NCBI GenBank assembly: GCA_025548565.1
Contig: JAJLPB010000001.1
Location: 827,509 to 891,508 of the forward strand
Source: Rugamonas sp. A1-17
Lineage (GTDB): Bacteria; Pseudomonadota; Gammaproteobacteria; Burkholderiales; Burkholderiaceae_D
Direction: 5' to 3'
Length of the DNA stretch: 64,000 nt
Position numbers and translations under genes: made by a program
Notes under the pieces: model-generated
Told to the model about the DNA's origin: nothing
The model's database searches: none
What the model saw: only the letters and a program-made list of their open reading frames with translations
Shown here: in pieces, positions 33,298 through 43,880 of the stretch
How the letters are laid out: each line of letters begins with the position of its first letter
How positions within the stretch are numbered: position 1 is the first letter of the stretch

Positions 33298-34187
33298 TGA
33301 GCGCCGTCCCAACCACAACCACGCCCGTGCGCCGGGGCGCGCCGGCGCCGCACACCCTGGAACCTGGGTGGGTGCGCGTCGCGCTGATCGCCGTCGCGCT
33401 GACCTTCCTGACGCTGTTCCTGTTCGTGCCGCTGGTGGCGGTGTTTGTCGAAGCCTTCCGCAAGGGCTGGGAAGCGTACGCGGCGGCCATCATCGAGGAC
33501 GATGCGATCTCGGCCATCAAGCTGACGCTGATCACGGCGGCGATCGCCGTGCCGCTGAACCTGGTGTTTGGCGTGGCGGCCTCGTGGTGCATCGCCAAGT
33601 TCGAGTTCCGCGGCAAAAGCATCCTGCTGACCCTGATCGACCTGCCGTTCTCGGTGTCGCCGGTGATCTCCGGCCTGATCTATGTGCTGCTGTTCGGCGC
33701 CCAGGGCTGGTTCGGCCCGTGGCTGCAGGCGCACGACATCAAGATCCTGTTCGCGGTGCCGGGGATCGTGCTGGCCACCATTTTCGTCACCTTCCCGTTT
33801 GTCGCGCGCGAGCTGATCCCGCTGATGCAGGCGCAGGGCAGCGAGGAGGAGGAGGCCGCCATCGTGCTGGGCGCGTCCGGCTGGGATACCTTCCGTCGCG
33901 TCACGCTGCCCAACATCAAGTGGGGCCTGCTGTATGGCGTGATCCTGTGTAACGCGCGGGCGATGGGCGAGTTCGGCGCGGTGTCGGTGGTGTCCGGCCA
34001 CATCCGCGGCGAGACCAACACCGTGCCGCTGCAGGTCGAGATCCTCTACAACGAATACAATTTTGCCGCCGCCTTTGCCGTGGCCTCGCTGCTGGCCCTG
34101 CTGGCGCTGGTGACGCTGGCCCTGAAATCCTTTATCGCCTGGCGCCTGAACGAATCCATCGCCGACGACGCGCGTCCAACGGAGTAA
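33297..34187 (+). CDS. cysW: sulfate/thiosulfate ABC transporter permease CysW
   Basis: A 296-residue partner permease of CysT. Landmarks are [47 protein letters not shown], the EAA loop [23 protein letters not shown] and [23 protein letters not shown]. Starts one base inside the cysT stop; four bp before cysA. Confidence 0.96.
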   Translation: MSAVPTTTTPVRRGAPAPHTLEPGWVRVALIAVALTFLTLFLFVPLVAVFVEAFRKGWEAYAAAIIEDDAISAIKLTLITAAIAVPLNLVFGVAASWCIAKFEFRGKSILLTLIDLPFSVSPVISGLIYVLLFGAQGWFGPWLQAHDIKILFAVPGIVLATIFVTFPFVARELIPLMQAQGSEEEEAAIVLGASGWDTFRRVTLPNIKWGLLYGVILCNARAMGEFGAVSVVSGHIRGETNTVPLQVEILYNEYNFAAAFAVASLLALLALVTLALKSFIAWRLNESIADDARPTE

Positions 34188-34191
34188 TGCC

Positions 34192-35262
34192 ATGACCATC
34201 GAAGTAATCAACATCAATAAACGCTTTGGCGATTTCGTCGCCCTCAACAATGTGTCGCTGGATTTTCCGCAGGGCGAGCTGACCGCGCTGCTGGGCCCGT
34301 CCGGCTGCGGCAAGACCACGCTGTTGCGCATCATCGCCGGCCTCGAGCATCCCGATTCGGGCCGCGTACTGCTGGACGACCGCGACGCTTCCCACCGCCA
34401 TGTGCGCGAGCGCCAGGTCGGCTTCGTGTTCCAGCACTACGCGCTGTTCAAGCACATGACGGTGTTCGAGAACGTCGCCTTCGGCCTGCGCGTCAAGCCG
34501 CGCGCGGAACGGCCATCGGAGGACCAGATCCGGCGCAAGGTCAAGGAGCTGCTGGAGCTGGTGCAGCTGGACTGGCTGGCCGACCGCTATCCGCCGCAGC
34601 TGTCGGGCGGGCAGCGCCAGCGCATCGCCCTGGCGCGCGCGCTGGCGGTCGAGCCGCGCGTGCTGCTGCTGGACGAGCCGTTCGGCGCGCTGGACGCCAA
34701 GGTGCGCAAGGAACTGCGCCGCTGGCTGCGCCGCCTGCACGACGAGTTGCATGTGACGTCGATCTTCGTCACGCACGACCAGGAGGAGGCGCTGGAGGTG
34801 GCCGACCAGGTGGTGTTGATGAACAAGGGGAACGTCGAGCAGATCGGCGCGCCGGACCAGGTCTACAACCATCCGGCCTCGCCGTTCGTGTACGGCTTCC
34901 TCGGTAACGTGAACATGTTCCACGGCCGCGTGCAGGACGGCGTGCTGGCCAGCGGCGACGCATCCTTCGCCGTGCCGGGCCAGCCGCAGGCGGACGGCAA
35001 GGGCACCGCCTATGTGCGTCCGCACGACCTGGAGATCGACCGCTACACGCCGGGCGCGGAAGGCATCGTGGTCAAGCTGCGCCGCGCGCATGCGATCGGC
35101 CCGCTGGCCCAGCTGGACCTGGAGCGCAGCGATACCGCCGAACTGATCGAGGCGGTGATGTCGAATGAACGATACAGCCATCTGCAATTGAAGGAAGGCG
35201 AAACCCTGGTGGTGCGTCCCAAGCGCCTGCATGTCTTTGTCGACGCGGGAGTGGCAATATGA
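34192..35262 (+). CDS. cysA: sulfate/thiosulfate ABC transporter ATPase CysA
   Basis: A 356-residue ATP-binding subunit energising sulfate import. Walker [10 protein letters not shown], the CysA-typical [32 protein letters not shown] (here [16 protein letters not shown]), signature [15 protein letters not shown], Walker [24 protein letters not shown] and a C-terminal TOBE-like regulatory domain ([12 protein letters not shown]). Its last bases overlap the regulator gene by ATGA. Confidence 0.96.
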   Translation: MTIEVININKRFGDFVALNNVSLDFPQGELTALLGPSGCGKTTLLRIIAGLEHPDSGRVLLDDRDASHRHVRERQVGFVFQHYALFKHMTVFENVAFGLRVKPRAERPSEDQIRRKVKELLELVQLDWLADRYPPQLSGGQRQRIALARALAVEPRVLLLDEPFGALDAKVRKELRRWLRRLHDELHVTSIFVTHDQEEALEVADQVVLMNKGNVEQIGAPDQVYNHPASPFVYGFLGNVNMFHGRVQDGVLASGDASFAVPGQPQADGKGTAYVRPHDLEIDRYTPGAEGIVVKLRRAHAIGPLAQLDLERSDTAELIEAVMSNERYSHLQLKEGETLVVRPKRLHVFVDAGVAI

Positions 35263-36191
35263 ATTTCCAACAACTGCGGTCCATCCGCGAAGCCGCGCGC
35301 CGTGGCTACAACCTGACCGAAGTGGCCAATGCCTTGTTCACCTCGCAGCCCGGCGTCAGCCGCCAGATCCGCGAGCTGGAGGACGAGCTGGGCGTGGTGA
35401 TTTTCGAGCGCAACGGCAAGCGCCTGACCGGCATGACCGAGCCGGGCAAGGGCATACTGAAGATCATCGAGCGGCTGCTGATCGAGGCGGAGAATTTGCA
35501 GCAGGCCAGCCTGGAATACACCGGCCAGCAGAGCGGCACCCTGAGCGTGGCGGCCACGCACACGCAGGCGCGCTATGCGCTGCCGAAAGTGGTGCAGGGC
35601 TTCCGCACCGCTTATCCGGATGTGCGCATCGCCCTGCAGCAAAGCGCGCCCGAGCACATCGCCGAGTGGATCTTGTCCGGCAAGACCGACATCGGCATCG
35701 CCACCGAGGGCTTGTCGCAGTTCCCGGACCTGGTGTCTTTCCCTTGCTACCGCTGGAGCCATTTGATCGTGGTGCCGGACGGCCATCCGCTGCTGGCGCG
35801 CTCGCCGATCCGGCTGGAAGACCTGGCCGAGTTCCCGCTGATTACCTACGACATCGGCTTCACCGGGCGCGGCCACATCGACGCGGCGTTCGAGCGCGCC
35901 GGCGTCAAGCCCGACATCGTGCTGACGGCGATGGATTCGGACGTCATCAAACAGTACGTGGCGTTGGGGCTGGGCGTGGGCATCGTGGCCTCGATGGCCT
36001 TCGACCACGGGCGCGACAAGGGCATGCGCGCGGTGGAGGCGTCGCATCTGTTCGCGCAGAACACCACGCGGCTGGCGGTGCGGCGCGGCGCCTACCTGCG
36101 CTCCTACGCCTACCATTTCATCCAGCAGTTCGCGTCGGAGCTGACCCGCGCCGATATCGACGCGGCCTTGAGCGGCGGGGAGTTGTCCTGA
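35259..36191 (+). CDS. cysB: CysB/Cbl-type LysR regulator of sulfur assimilation
   Basis: A 310-residue LysR regulator. The N-terminal helix-turn-helix reads [45 protein letters not shown] in family pattern (in pieces [20 protein letters not shown]), diagnostic of CysB/Cbl. The effector domain has [37 protein letters not shown] and [17 protein letters not shown]. It likely activates the upstream sulfate genes under sulfur limitation and shares their operon through the ATGA overlap. CysB and Cbl cannot be separated by eye. Confidence 0.92.
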   Translation: MNFQQLRSIREAARRGYNLTEVANALFTSQPGVSRQIRELEDELGVVIFERNGKRLTGMTEPGKGILKIIERLLIEAENLQQASLEYTGQQSGTLSVAATHTQARYALPKVVQGFRTAYPDVRIALQQSAPEHIAEWILSGKTDIGIATEGLSQFPDLVSFPCYRWSHLIVVPDGHPLLARSPIRLEDLAEFPLITYDIGFTGRGHIDAAFERAGVKPDIVLTAMDSDVIKQYVALGLGVGIVASMAFDHGRDKGMRAVEASHLFAQNTTRLAVRRGAYLRSYAYHFIQQFASELTRADIDAALSGGELS

Positions 36192-36194
36192 TCC

Positions 36195-36224
36195 GGTGGC
36201 CGCCGCTCAGCTGTGGCGGCCACC
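36195..36224 (+). terminator. hairpin after the cysB-like gene
   Basis: GGTGGCCGCC pairs perfectly with GGCGGCCACC across 10 nt. No T tract directly follows (the nearest is 15 bp on), so termination is only likely. Confidence 0.5.
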
Positions 36225-36354
36225 AAACAGTCCGTTAATTTTTCCATTCGGCGCCATCGGCGGCCTCAACGATATTGCGCGCGCCATGCGCAACGCCACG
36301 CGCGGGCGCGGTCGCTGGTGACGGCATAAACAAGGTATTGTAAAAGGAAGAAAT

Positions 36355-36636
36355 ATGGCGGATTTCGATAAAGACTCCCACACGCCAGCATTTGTCTGCC
36401 CGCATGTGTTTCGCGAGGAGCGTCCGGTGAAGCTGGTTTCGCACGCCGACGGCGACTGGCAATTCCTCTGTGGCGAGATCGATCATTTCGGGGATGGCCA
36501 TGTGGTCGGCATAGCTCACTTGCTGGAACGCGATCCTGGCTTGCTGGTGTTGGCTGATCTGGCGACCGACTGGGAGGCTGAACGGGATGATGTGGGGGGC
36601 ACATGGCGGCGCGTCCCCTGTGCGCTGAATGAATGA
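36355..36636 (+). CDS. small conserved protein of unknown function
   Basis: A 93-residue soluble protein preceded by AAAGGAAG 6 bp before its ATG. It opens with MADFDKDSHTPAFVCPHVF, has the aromatic WQFLCGEIDH middle and LLERDPGLLVLADLATDWEAERD, and ends in a W-R pattern. The conserved look (VCPH, WQFLCG, DPGL) is typical of a small family found as hypothetical in proteobacteria, but I cannot name it. It lies between the cysB-like gene and the convergent TonB receptor. Confidence 0.65.
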   Translation: MADFDKDSHTPAFVCPHVFREERPVKLVSHADGDWQFLCGEIDHFGDGHVVGIAHLLERDPGLLVLADLATDWEAERDDVGGTWRRVPCALNE

Positions 36637-36707
36637 GCCGGGGAGGGGCGTGGTCGGCAAGCGCGTGGCGCAGCGGTTCACCCGCTGACACGCGCCGCCG
36701 CCCTTGC

Positions 36708-39089
36708 TTACCAGCTGTAGCCGGCCTTGGCGTAGTAGTAGCGGCCGTTGAAGCCGTTCGGCGCGAAGCCGCTGTACGGATTGATGCCGTTGTTGTTGAG
36801 GTTGCCCGCCGACGTGACCTGGTCCGGATAACGGTTGGTCACGTTGTCGATGCCCGCGCTCAGACGCCAGTTCTTGTTGAGCTTGACGCTGCCCGACAAG
36901 TCCAGCACCCATTGCGGATCGTAGACTTGATCCAGCGCAGGATTATTCTGCGGCACGGTGAAGCTGCCGTAGCGCGTCACCACGCCGCGCGCGCTCCAGT
37001 CGCCCAGCGACCAGTCGGTGGCCAGGCTGAACTTGTCCTTCGGCGAACCGACCGTGATGCGGTTGATGGTCTGGCGGTCGATCAGCGTCAGGCCGTTGGC
37101 GGTCAGGATGGCCGGGTTGTCGTTGACGTGCTGCAGCGAGTTCTTGTTGTGGTTGTAGGCCGCGGTGAAATCGTAGCGGCCGGCGGCCTTGGTGTCCCAG
37201 CGGTAGGTGCTGACCACGTCGACGCCGGTGGTGCGGGTGTCGATGGCGTTGGTGAAGTAGCGGCCGGCGCCGACCAGGATGGATTGCTTGGCCAGCGCCG
37301 CCTGCAGCGCCGGCGACAAGGTCATGTTGGCCGACAGCGCGATGCGGTCGTCGATGTCGATGCGGTAGGCGTCGACCGTGGTGTTCCAGTTGCGGGTCGC
37401 GGCGAACTGCACGCCGAGGCTGTAGTTGCGGGCTTTCTCGGCTTTCAGCGGGGTCGCGCCAAGCGCCGAGGCGGCGGCGCTGCCGACCGCGAAGGTGCCG
37501 GTCTCGATCGGGGTGTTGACGCCGTTCACCACCGAGAAGTTGGTGGTGGTGATGGTGTAGAACTGCTGCGCCAGCGATGGCGCGCGGAAGCCGGACGAGG
37601 CCGTGCCGCGCAGCGAGAAGTCCGGCGTGAACGCGTAGCGCGCCGAGCCCTTGGCCGAGGTGGTGCTGCCGAAATCGCTGTAGCGTTCATGGCGCAGCGC
37701 GCCCGAGGCCGAGAACTGCTTGGTGATTTCCGCTTCCAGGTTGGCGTAGACCGACTCGTTGTGGCGGCTGTTGCTGCCGGCGTTGATCGGGCGGAAGCCG
37801 GAGAAGCCCTGTGCGCCGCTGCCGACGTAGGAGGCCTCGTCGCCGGCGCCGATCTCGTATTTCTCGTGCCGCGCCTCGACGCCCAGCGCCACCGTCAGCG
37901 GCCCGCTGAAGGCCGCCATCGGATATTCCTTGGCGACGTCGAAGTTGAACAGCTGCTGCGTGTTCTTCAGCTTGCCCGCGTAGAAGTGGGTCGGGCTGGC
38001 CGCGCCCAGCGTCTGGTTGACGGTGTGGTCCAGGTCCAGCTGGAACTCGTTGCTGCCGTAGTTCAGGCTGGCATCCCAGCGCCATCCGCCGGCCTCGCCG
38101 CGCAGGCCGGTGACCAGCGAGGCGTCGGTCGACTCGCTGTTCTCCAGCGGCAGGAAGCCTTCCGGGTACAGCGGCGTGCGTTGCGCCGTGCCGACCAGCG
38201 CGGTACGCCAGGTGGCGGCGGCCGAGGTGTTGCGCTGGCCGTAGTTGGCGAAGGCGTACCAGTCGATATCGTCGTTGACGCGGTACTGGCTGTTGACGAA
38301 CACGGTGCGCGGACGGGTCTCGGGATCGCCGAAGCGCTGGTTGACCTTGCCATAGCGCGGCTCGGCCGGATTGCGCAGATCGGGGCCGGCGCGGTTGGTC
38401 GGATCGCGGTCGGACGCTTCCAGCGCCACGCGTACCCAGCCCTGGTCGCCCAGGTTGAAGCCGGTGGAGCCGCGCACGGTCAGCGCCTTGCCGTCGCGCT
38501 TCTGGTACTCGCCCCAGCCCACTTCGGCCTCACCGCCGGACGCGCCTTTTTTCAGGATGATGTTGATCACGCCGGCAATCGCGTCCGAACCGTACTGGGC
38601 CGCCGCACCGTCGCGCAGCACCTCGATGTGGTCGATGGCGGCCAGCGGAATCGCATTCAGGTCCACCGGCGCCGAGCCGCGGCCCTGGGTGCCGTTGACG
38701 TTGACCACCGCCGAGGTGTGGCGGCGCTTGCCGTTGACCAGCACCAGCGTCTGGTCCGGCGACAGGCCGCGCAGCTGGGCCGGACGCACCGCGTCGCTGG
38801 CGTCGGCGCCGGACGGGCGCGGGAAGTTCATCGACGGCAGCAGGCGGCCCAGCACGGTGGCCAGTTCGGACGAGCCGCTGGCCTGCAGGTCTTTCGCGCC
38901 GATCACGTCGACCGGCGATTCCGAATCGATGGTGCGGCGGTTCTTGGCATAGGTGCCGGTCACGACCACGGACTGCAGTTCACCGTCGGCGACGGCTTGC
39001 TGGGCGAAGGCGGGAATGACGGTGGTGGCGATCAGGCTGCTGAGCAGGAGGGGGCGGGCAAGGGGACGGGCGATGCGGCGTGTGCTCAT
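36708..39089 (-). CDS. TonB-dependent outer-membrane receptor
   Basis: A 793-residue outer-membrane beta-barrel importing a substrate using TonB energy. It has a signal peptide (LLLSSLIATTVIPAFAQQ), a TonB-box-like LQSVVVTGT, a plug domain (DVIGAKDLQASGSSELATVLGRLLPS, LRGLSPDQTLVLVNGKRRH, IEVLRDGAAAQYGSDAIAGVINI), then a long barrel with alternating polar/aromatic strands and an aromatic C-terminus (YYAKAGYSW), as required for barrel insertion. Substrate is not evident; no regulator pair such as FecIR lies nearby. Single transcription unit facing away from the aldo-keto reductase gene upstream. Confidence 0.94.
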   Translation of the reverse strand: MSTRRIARPLARPLLLSSLIATTVIPAFAQQAVADGELQSVVVTGTYAKNRRTIDSESPVDVIGAKDLQASGSSELATVLGRLLPSMNFPRPSGADASDAVRPAQLRGLSPDQTLVLVNGKRRHTSAVVNVNGTQGRGSAPVDLNAIPLAAIDHIEVLRDGAAAQYGSDAIAGVINIILKKGASGGEAEVGWGEYQKRDGKALTVRGSTGFNLGDQGWVRVALEASDRDPTNRAGPDLRNPAEPRYGKVNQRFGDPETRPRTVFVNSQYRVNDDIDWYAFANYGQRNTSAAATWRTALVGTAQRTPLYPEGFLPLENSESTDASLVTGLRGEAGGWRWDASLNYGSNEFQLDLDHTVNQTLGAASPTHFYAGKLKNTQQLFNFDVAKEYPMAAFSGPLTVALGVEARHEKYEIGAGDEASYVGSGAQGFSGFRPINAGSNSRHNESVYANLEAEITKQFSASGALRHERYSDFGSTTSAKGSARYAFTPDFSLRGTASSGFRAPSLAQQFYTITTTNFSVVNGVNTPIETGTFAVGSAAASALGATPLKAEKARNYSLGVQFAATRNWNTTVDAYRIDIDDRIALSANMTLSPALQAALAKQSILVGAGRYFTNAIDTRTTGVDVVSTYRWDTKAAGRYDFTAAYNHNKNSLQHVNDNPAILTANGLTLIDRQTINRITVGSPKDKFSLATDWSLGDWSARGVVTRYGSFTVPQNNPALDQVYDPQWVLDLSGSVKLNKNWRLSAGIDNVTNRYPDQVTSAGNLNNNGINPYSGFAPNGFNGRYYYAKAGYSW

Positions 39090-39251
39090 ATGACGGTCTT
39101 TCTACGTTGACGATGAGGAAAGCTTACCAGTGCGCAAAGTTGCTGCCCACGAATGGTTACGTCTAATGATATGCAAGATTGGGATAACGTGCAGGTACAA
39201 CCCTCTTTTCGCGCGGTGCCGGCGAAAAGAGTGTTGTTTAAAAGCGCCCGG

Positions 39252-40298
39252 TTACTGGCCGGGATTGGGAATGGCGGCGTGGATGGCGTCCACCTGGGCC
39301 AGCACTTCGGGCGGCAATTGCACGCTGTAGGCGTCGATGTTTTCCTTCAGCTGCGCCAGGTTGGTGGCGCCGATGATGGTCGAGGCCACGAACCAGCGCG
39401 AGTAGCACCACGCCAGCGCCAGCTGCGTCGGCGTGAGGCCGTTGGCGCGCGCCAGCTCGGCGTATTGCGCCACGGCGGATATCACCGCCGGACGCAGGTA
39501 GCGCGGGCTCCACGTCACCGGGAACAGCGTCAGCCGGCCCTTGGCTTTCGGGTCGTCGTGGTACTTGGCGGTCAGCTGGCCGAACGCCAGCGGGCTGTAG
39601 GCCAGCAGGCTGACGTTCTCGCGGTAGCAGGTCTCATCCAGCAGGCTGGTCTCGAAGTGGCGCGCGGTCAGGTTGTACAGGTTCTGGATGGTGGCGATGC
39701 GCGGCAGGCCGCCCATCTCGGACTGCTTGATGAACTCGTTCACGCCCCAGCACGATTCGTTGGACACGCCGATCGCGCCGATCTTGCCTTCCTTGATCAA
39801 GTCGCCCAGCGCGGCCAGGGTTTCCTCGATCGCCACGCAGGGACGCTCCAGCTTGGGATTGAAGGCGTTCGAGCCGAACACCGGCACGTTGCGGCTTGGC
39901 CAGTGCAATTGGTATAAATCGATATGGTCGGTTTGCAGCCGCTGCAGGCTGGTCTCGACCGCCGCGCGCAGGTTGGCGGCGTCGAAGTTCTGCTGGCCGC
40001 CGCGCACCCAGCTGATGTGCGGGCTGGGCCCGGCCGCCTTGGTGGCCAGCACCACCTTGCCGCGCGCGCCGCTCTTCTTCAGCCAGCTGCCGATGTGGCG
40101 CTCGGTCGTGCCTTGCGTTTCCGCGCGCGGCATCACCGGATACATCTCGGCCGTGTCGATGAAGTTGATGCCGCGCTCGAGCGCGTAGTCCAGCTGGCTG
40201 TGGGCGTCGGCTTCGGTGTTCTGCTCGCCGAAGGTCATCGTGCCCAGGCAGATCTTGCTGACGCTGAGGTCGCTCGTTCCGAGTTGAATCTTCTGCAT
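39252..40298 (-). CDS. NADP(H)-dependent aldo-keto reductase (Tas-like)
   Basis: A 348-residue aldo-keto reductase barrel. It opens IQLGTSDLSVSKICLGTMTFGEQNTEADAHSQLD and has the catalytic DTAEMYPV (D and Y), KVVLATKAAG (K), DLYQLHWPSR (H), GVSNESCWGV and the cofactor end IIGATNLAQLKENIDAY. These match the E. coli Tas-like subgroup that acts with NADPH on small carbonyls. It sits 20 bp after pyrD on the same strand and may be read with it. Confidence 0.9.
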   Translation of the reverse strand: MQKIQLGTSDLSVSKICLGTMTFGEQNTEADAHSQLDYALERGINFIDTAEMYPVMPRAETQGTTERHIGSWLKKSGARGKVVLATKAAGPSPHISWVRGGQQNFDAANLRAAVETSLQRLQTDHIDLYQLHWPSRNVPVFGSNAFNPKLERPCVAIEETLAALGDLIKEGKIGAIGVSNESCWGVNEFIKQSEMGGLPRIATIQNLYNLTARHFETSLLDETCYRENVSLLAYSPLAFGQLTAKYHDDPKAKGRLTLFPVTWSPRYLRPAVISAVAQYAELARANGLTPTQLALAWCYSRWFVASTIIGATNLAQLKENIDAYSVQLPPEVLAQVDAIHAAIPNPGQ

Positions 40299-40317
40299 GC
40301 CGTCTCCTTAGTTGCCG

Positions 40318-41358
40318 CTAGTTGCCGCGCAGGGCGTCCGCGCAATCGCGCACCAGCGCCGGGCCCGCGTAGATCAGTCCGCTGTACAGCTGCACCAGCT
40401 GCGCGCCGCATGCCATTTTCACTTTGGCGTCCGCGCCGCGCAGGATGCCGCCGACGCCGATGATGGGCAAAGCATTGCCGAGCTCGGCCTTGAGCAGGCG
40501 GATCACCGTGTTGGACAGCTCGAACACCGGCGCGCCCGACAGCCCGCCCGCCTCGGCGCCGTGCAGCATGCCGGCGACGGCGTCGCGGCTCAGCGTGGTG
40601 TTGGTGGCGATCACGCCATCGATCTTGTGGCGCAGCAGCGCGTCGGCGATGTTCTTGACCTGGTCGCCGTCCATGTCCGGCGCGATTTTCAGCGCCAGCG
40701 GCACATAGCGCTTGTGCTGGTCGGCCAGGCGCAGTTGCGCGTCCTTCAGCGTGCCCAGCAGGCCGTCCAGTTCCGAGCCGCCTTGCAGCTGGCGCAGGTT
40801 CTTGGTGTTCGGCGACGAGATGTTGACCGTCACGTAGCTGGCGTAGGGATAGACTTTTTCCAGGCAGTGCAGGTAGTCGTCGGTGGCGCGCTCGATCGGG
40901 GTGTCGGCGTTCTTGCCGATGTTCAGGCCCAGCACGCCGGCCTTGTCCTGGTAGAAGCGCGACGATTGCACGTTGGCGACGAAGGCGTCGACGCCGCCGT
41001 TGTTAAAGCCCATGCGGTTGATGATGGCGTGCGCTTCCGGCAGGCGGAACATGCGCGGCTTGGGGTTGCCCGGCTGCGCGCGCGGCGTGACGGTGCCCAC
41101 CTCGATCGAGCCGAAGCCCAGGTCGGCCAGCGCGTCGATGTAGGCGCCGTCCTTGTCCAGGCCGGCGGCCAGGCCGACCGGATTTTTAAACGTAATGCCC
41201 ATCACGGTGCGCGGGTCGGCCTTGGGCTGCTTGACCAGCTTGGTCAGGCCCAGCGCGGCGGCGCGCTTGAGTGCGGGAAGGGTGAAGTGGTGGGCGGCTT
41301 CGGCGTCCATGGAAAACAGCAGCGGACGGGCCAGCGAGTACAGGAATTTTTCGGACAT
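40318..41358 (-). CDS. pyrD: dihydroorotate dehydrogenase (quinone)
   Basis: A 346-residue membrane-associated class 2 enzyme oxidising dihydroorotate to orotate in pyrimidine synthesis, passing electrons to quinone. The N-terminal helix pair [20 protein letters not shown] is the quinone tunnel part. The barrel has [36 protein letters not shown] with the catalytic serine region, [18 protein letters not shown] and [13 protein letters not shown] 41358 is preceded by GGAG and matches the family start; the frame continues further upstream but not as protein homology. Confidence 0.95.
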   Translation of the reverse strand: MSEKFLYSLARPLLFSMDAEAAHHFTLPALKRAAALGLTKLVKQPKADPRTVMGITFKNPVGLAAGLDKDGAYIDALADLGFGSIEVGTVTPRAQPGNPKPRMFRLPEAHAIINRMGFNNGGVDAFVANVQSSRFYQDKAGVLGLNIGKNADTPIERATDDYLHCLEKVYPYASYVTVNISSPNTKNLRQLQGGSELDGLLGTLKDAQLRLADQHKRYVPLALKIAPDMDGDQVKNIADALLRHKIDGVIATNTTLSRDAVAGMLHGAEAGGLSGAPVFELSNTVIRLLKAELGNALPIIGVGGILRGADAKVKMACGAQLVQLYSGLIYAGPALVRDCADALRGN

Positions 41359-41390
41359 GGGGAGCTCTTGTTGGTATTCCCCGTATTTTA

Positions 41391-42119
41391 TCAGGCGTCC
41401 AGCACGCTCCACACGCCGCGGATGCGCGCCTCCAGCGGCTTGAAGTTGGTTTTGTACGACATCTTCGGGCTTTCCTTGATCCAGTAGCCCAGGTAGACGT
41501 AGGGCAGCTTCAGTTCGCGCGCCTGGGCGATCTGCCACAGCACGTTGAAGGTGCCGTAGGAGGCGCCCTCGACGTCCGGATCGAAAAAGGTGTAGACCGA
41601 CGACAGGCCGTCCGATAGCACATCGATGATGCTGACCATGCGCAGCGTGCCGCCCGGCTCGCGGAACTCCACCAGCCGCGTGTTGACCCGGCTTTGCAGC
41701 AGGAATTGTGCGTACTGGTCGCGGCTGTCCTGGTCCATGCCGCCGCCGGCGTGGCGCTTGCTCTGGTAGCGCAGGTAGAGGTCGTAGTGCTCGTCGGAGA
41801 ACGACAGCGTGGCGACGCCGGCGGCCAGGTTGCCGTGCTTGATCCAGGCGCGCCGCTGGCCGCGGCTGGGGGCGAACAGGTCGGCCACCACCCGCACCGG
41901 GATGCAGGCCTGGCAACCGTCGCAATACGGGCGGTAGGTGAAGATGCCGCTGCGGCGGAAACCGTTCTTGACCAGCTCGGAATACACGTCGGCGTTGATC
42001 AGGTGCGAGGGCGTGGCCACCTGCGAGCGCGCCTGGCGCGCGTCCAGATAGCTGCAAGGGTAGGGCGCCGTCGTGTAAAACTGCAGCGTCGCGAAAGGCA
42101 GATCGTTCAGGTGCGTCAT
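41391..42119 (-). CDS. bpt: aspartate/glutamate leucyltransferase (Bpt; arginyltransferase family)
   Basis: A 242-residue aminoacyl-tRNA-protein transferase of the N-degron pathway that adds leucine (in bacteria) to N-terminal acidic residues, marking proteins for ClpAP. It shows [11 protein letters not shown], the cysteine cluster [18 protein letters not shown]-like basic stretch ([12 protein letters not shown]) and the C-terminal half FYFDPD-like [15 protein letters not shown] with [15 protein letters not shown]. Lies next to aat, the other N-degron transferase, a typical pairing. Confidence 0.92.
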   Translation of the reverse strand: MTHLNDLPFATLQFYTTAPYPCSYLDARQARSQVATPSHLINADVYSELVKNGFRRSGIFTYRPYCDGCQACIPVRVVADLFAPSRGQRRAWIKHGNLAAGVATLSFSDEHYDLYLRYQSKRHAGGGMDQDSRDQYAQFLLQSRVNTRLVEFREPGGTLRMVSIIDVLSDGLSSVYTFFDPDVEGASYGTFNVLWQIAQARELKLPYVYLGYWIKESPKMSYKTNFKPLEARIRGVWSVLDA

Positions 42120-42192
42120 GCGCGTCCTATCGAGAGCGGTGGTGTAAGCCTATGATAGCGCCAAGTTTCCGAAGGCGCCGGTCACCTTTAGC

Positions 42193-42921
42193 TTAACTGT
42201 CCGCAGCCAGCGGTGCAATGGGTTCCCACACGGTGATCTGAGGCAATTCAATAGTGTTGCGCAGATGCGCCAGGAATTGCGCGCGGGGAATCGGCGCCGC
42301 GCCCAGCGAGGCCAGGTGGCCGGTCTCCTGCTGGCAATCGATCATTTGCACGCCGTGCTGGCGCAGGAAGCGCACCAGGTAGGCCAGCGCGATCTTGGAG
42401 CCGTCGGTGACGCGCGCGAACATCGATTCGCCGTAGAACATGCGGCCGATCGAGACGCCGTAGGCGCCGCCGACCAGCTGGCCGTCCAGCCACAGCTCGG
42501 CCGAGTGGGCGTAGCCCAGCTTGTGCAGGCCGGTGTAGCCGGCGATGATGTCTTCCGAGATCCACGTGCCCGGGCCGTCCCTGCGCGGCGCGGCGCAGGC
42601 CCGCATCACTTGTTCGAAGGCGCTGTCGAAGCGTACCTGCCAGCGGCCGCCGGCGGCCATCTCGCGCTCGACCTTGCGCAGGGTTTTCCTCAGGCTGTCC
42701 GAGATACGGAATTGGTCGGTCATCAGCATCATGCGCGGATCGGTGCTCCACCACAGGATGGGCTGGCCTTCGGAAAACCAGGGGAAGATGCCGTGCCGGT
42801 AGGCCATCAGCAAACGCTGCGGCGACAGGTCGGCGCCGGCCGCCAGCAGGCCGGGCGCATCGGTGGTCAGCGCCTCCGCCACGTCGGGGAAGGGGCTGTC
42901 GGTTTCTAGCCAGGGAATCAC
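42193..42921 (-). CDS. aat: leucyl/phenylalanyl-tRNA-protein transferase
   Basis: A 242-residue transferase adding Leu or Phe from tRNA to N-terminal Arg/Lys proteins, creating primary destabilising residues. Clear markers: [40 protein letters not shown] (pieces [17 protein letters not shown]), [39 protein letters not shown] and [15 protein letters not shown]. Its ATG overlaps the NUDIX stop (ATGA). Confidence 0.95.
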   Translation of the reverse strand: MIPWLETDSPFPDVAEALTTDAPGLLAAGADLSPQRLLMAYRHGIFPWFSEGQPILWWSTDPRMMLMTDQFRISDSLRKTLRKVEREMAAGGRWQVRFDSAFEQVMRACAAPRRDGPGTWISEDIIAGYTGLHKLGYAHSAELWLDGQLVGGAYGVSIGRMFYGESMFARVTDGSKIALAYLVRFLRQHGVQMIDCQQETGHLASLGAAPIPRAQFLAHLRNTIELPQITVWEPIAPLAADS

Positions 42922-43499
42922 GTTGTCGAGTTATCTGAACGCATGCTGCGGACTATGTCGTGGGTGTGGAAGCCGTAGCTGCCGCCCTCACGGATTTTGA
43001 CGCGGTCGGCGAAGAACAGTTCCAGCGTGGTGTGGATGGTGGGGAAGGCCAGGTCGTCCCACGGGATCTCCGCCTCGCTGAACAGTTGCACTTCCAGGCT
43101 TTCCTCGCCGGGGGCGAAGTCCAGGTCCAGCAGCGTGGCCAGGTAGAACATGTGGACCTGGTGCACGCGAGCCACGTTCAGCAGCGAGAACAGCCTGCCC
43201 AATTCGATGTTGGCGCCGGCTTCCTCCCGGGTTTCGCGGATGGCGCCTTCGGCCGTGGTCTCGTTGTTCTCCATGAAGCCGGCGGGCAGGGTCCAGTAGC
43301 CGTGGCGCGGTTCGATCGCGCGCTTGCACAGCAACACTTTCAGTTCGCCGTCGCGTTCCCATACGGGGATGGTGCCAAGGACCATTTTCGGGTTCTGGTA
43401 GTGGATGGTGGCGCAGTTGCCGCACACGTAGCGGGGGCGGTTGTCGCCGGCCGGGATCGCCAAGCTGACGGGGGCGGCGCATTCGGAACAAAATTTCAT
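42918..43499 (-). CDS. NUDIX hydrolase with N-terminal zinc ribbon
   Basis: A 193-residue hydrolase of nucleoside diphosphate derivatives. N-terminal ribbon cysteines CSECAAP and [10 protein letters not shown] (residues 4-40) resemble NADH pyrophosphatase NudC, while the NUDIX box [22 protein letters not shown] (pieces [16 protein letters not shown]) is intact. Substrate is not known. First gene of the leftward NUDIX-aat-bpt-pyrD run. Confidence 0.9.
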   Translation of the reverse strand: MKFCSECAAPVSLAIPAGDNRPRYVCGNCATIHYQNPKMVLGTIPVWERDGELKVLLCKRAIEPRHGYWTLPAGFMENNETTAEGAIRETREEAGANIELGRLFSLLNVARVHQVHMFYLATLLDLDFAPGEESLEVQLFSEAEIPWDDLAFPTIHTTLELFFADRVKIREGGSYGFHTHDIVRSMRSDNSTT

Positions 43500-43629
43500 A
43501 GGGAGTAACTCAAGTCGGTGGATATGCTCACTTTGACTACTTTACACCGATAGTCGCCTGTGCGGCATGCCCTATGCCTATGGGTAACAGCATTTATTCG
43601 GACTATCGCGAGCGATTTCAGGATTAATA

Positions 43630-43658
43630 TTGCCTAATGTAAGGATTTGCCCTATAAT
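43630..43658 (+). promoter_or_regulatory. sigma-70 promoter of the initiator tRNA gene
   Basis: -35 TTGCCT (43630-43635) and a consensus -10 TATAAT (43653-43658) with 17-bp spacing, 12 bp before the tRNA. Confidence 0.85.
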
Positions 43659-43670
43659 GATTACATCAGA

Positions 43671-43747
43671 CGCGGGGTGGAGCAGTCTGGCAGCTCGTCG
43701 GGCTCATAACCCGAAGGTCACAGGTTCAAATCCTGTCCCCGCAACCA
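43671..43747 (+). tRNA. initiator tRNA-Met (CAU)
   Basis: 77 nt with an encoded CCA. The acceptor stem pairs GCGGGG with CCCCGC while position 1 (C) faces A at 72, an unpaired first position diagnostic of initiator tRNA. The anticodon loop reads CTCATAA with a stem of three consecutive G-C pairs, also an initiator mark. T loop GGTTCAAATCC is normal. The 43500-43880 stretch holds this tRNA and its promoter only. Confidence 0.96.
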
Positions 43748-43880
43748 AATTCGAAAGCCGTTGATGCCATCAGGTATCAGCGGTTTTTTCATTTGCGCGA
43801 CTTTTGAGCGGGATCAAGGCAAATCGACGACCGGAAAACGTCCTTTCCCTATAATCGATCTTCTTGTGGGGAGTTTTTTC

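Noticed and set aside
36633..39110. 825-codon plus-strand frame
   Set aside because: Antisense to the TonB-dependent receptor gene, with repetitive Val/Gly/Arg composition and no domain.
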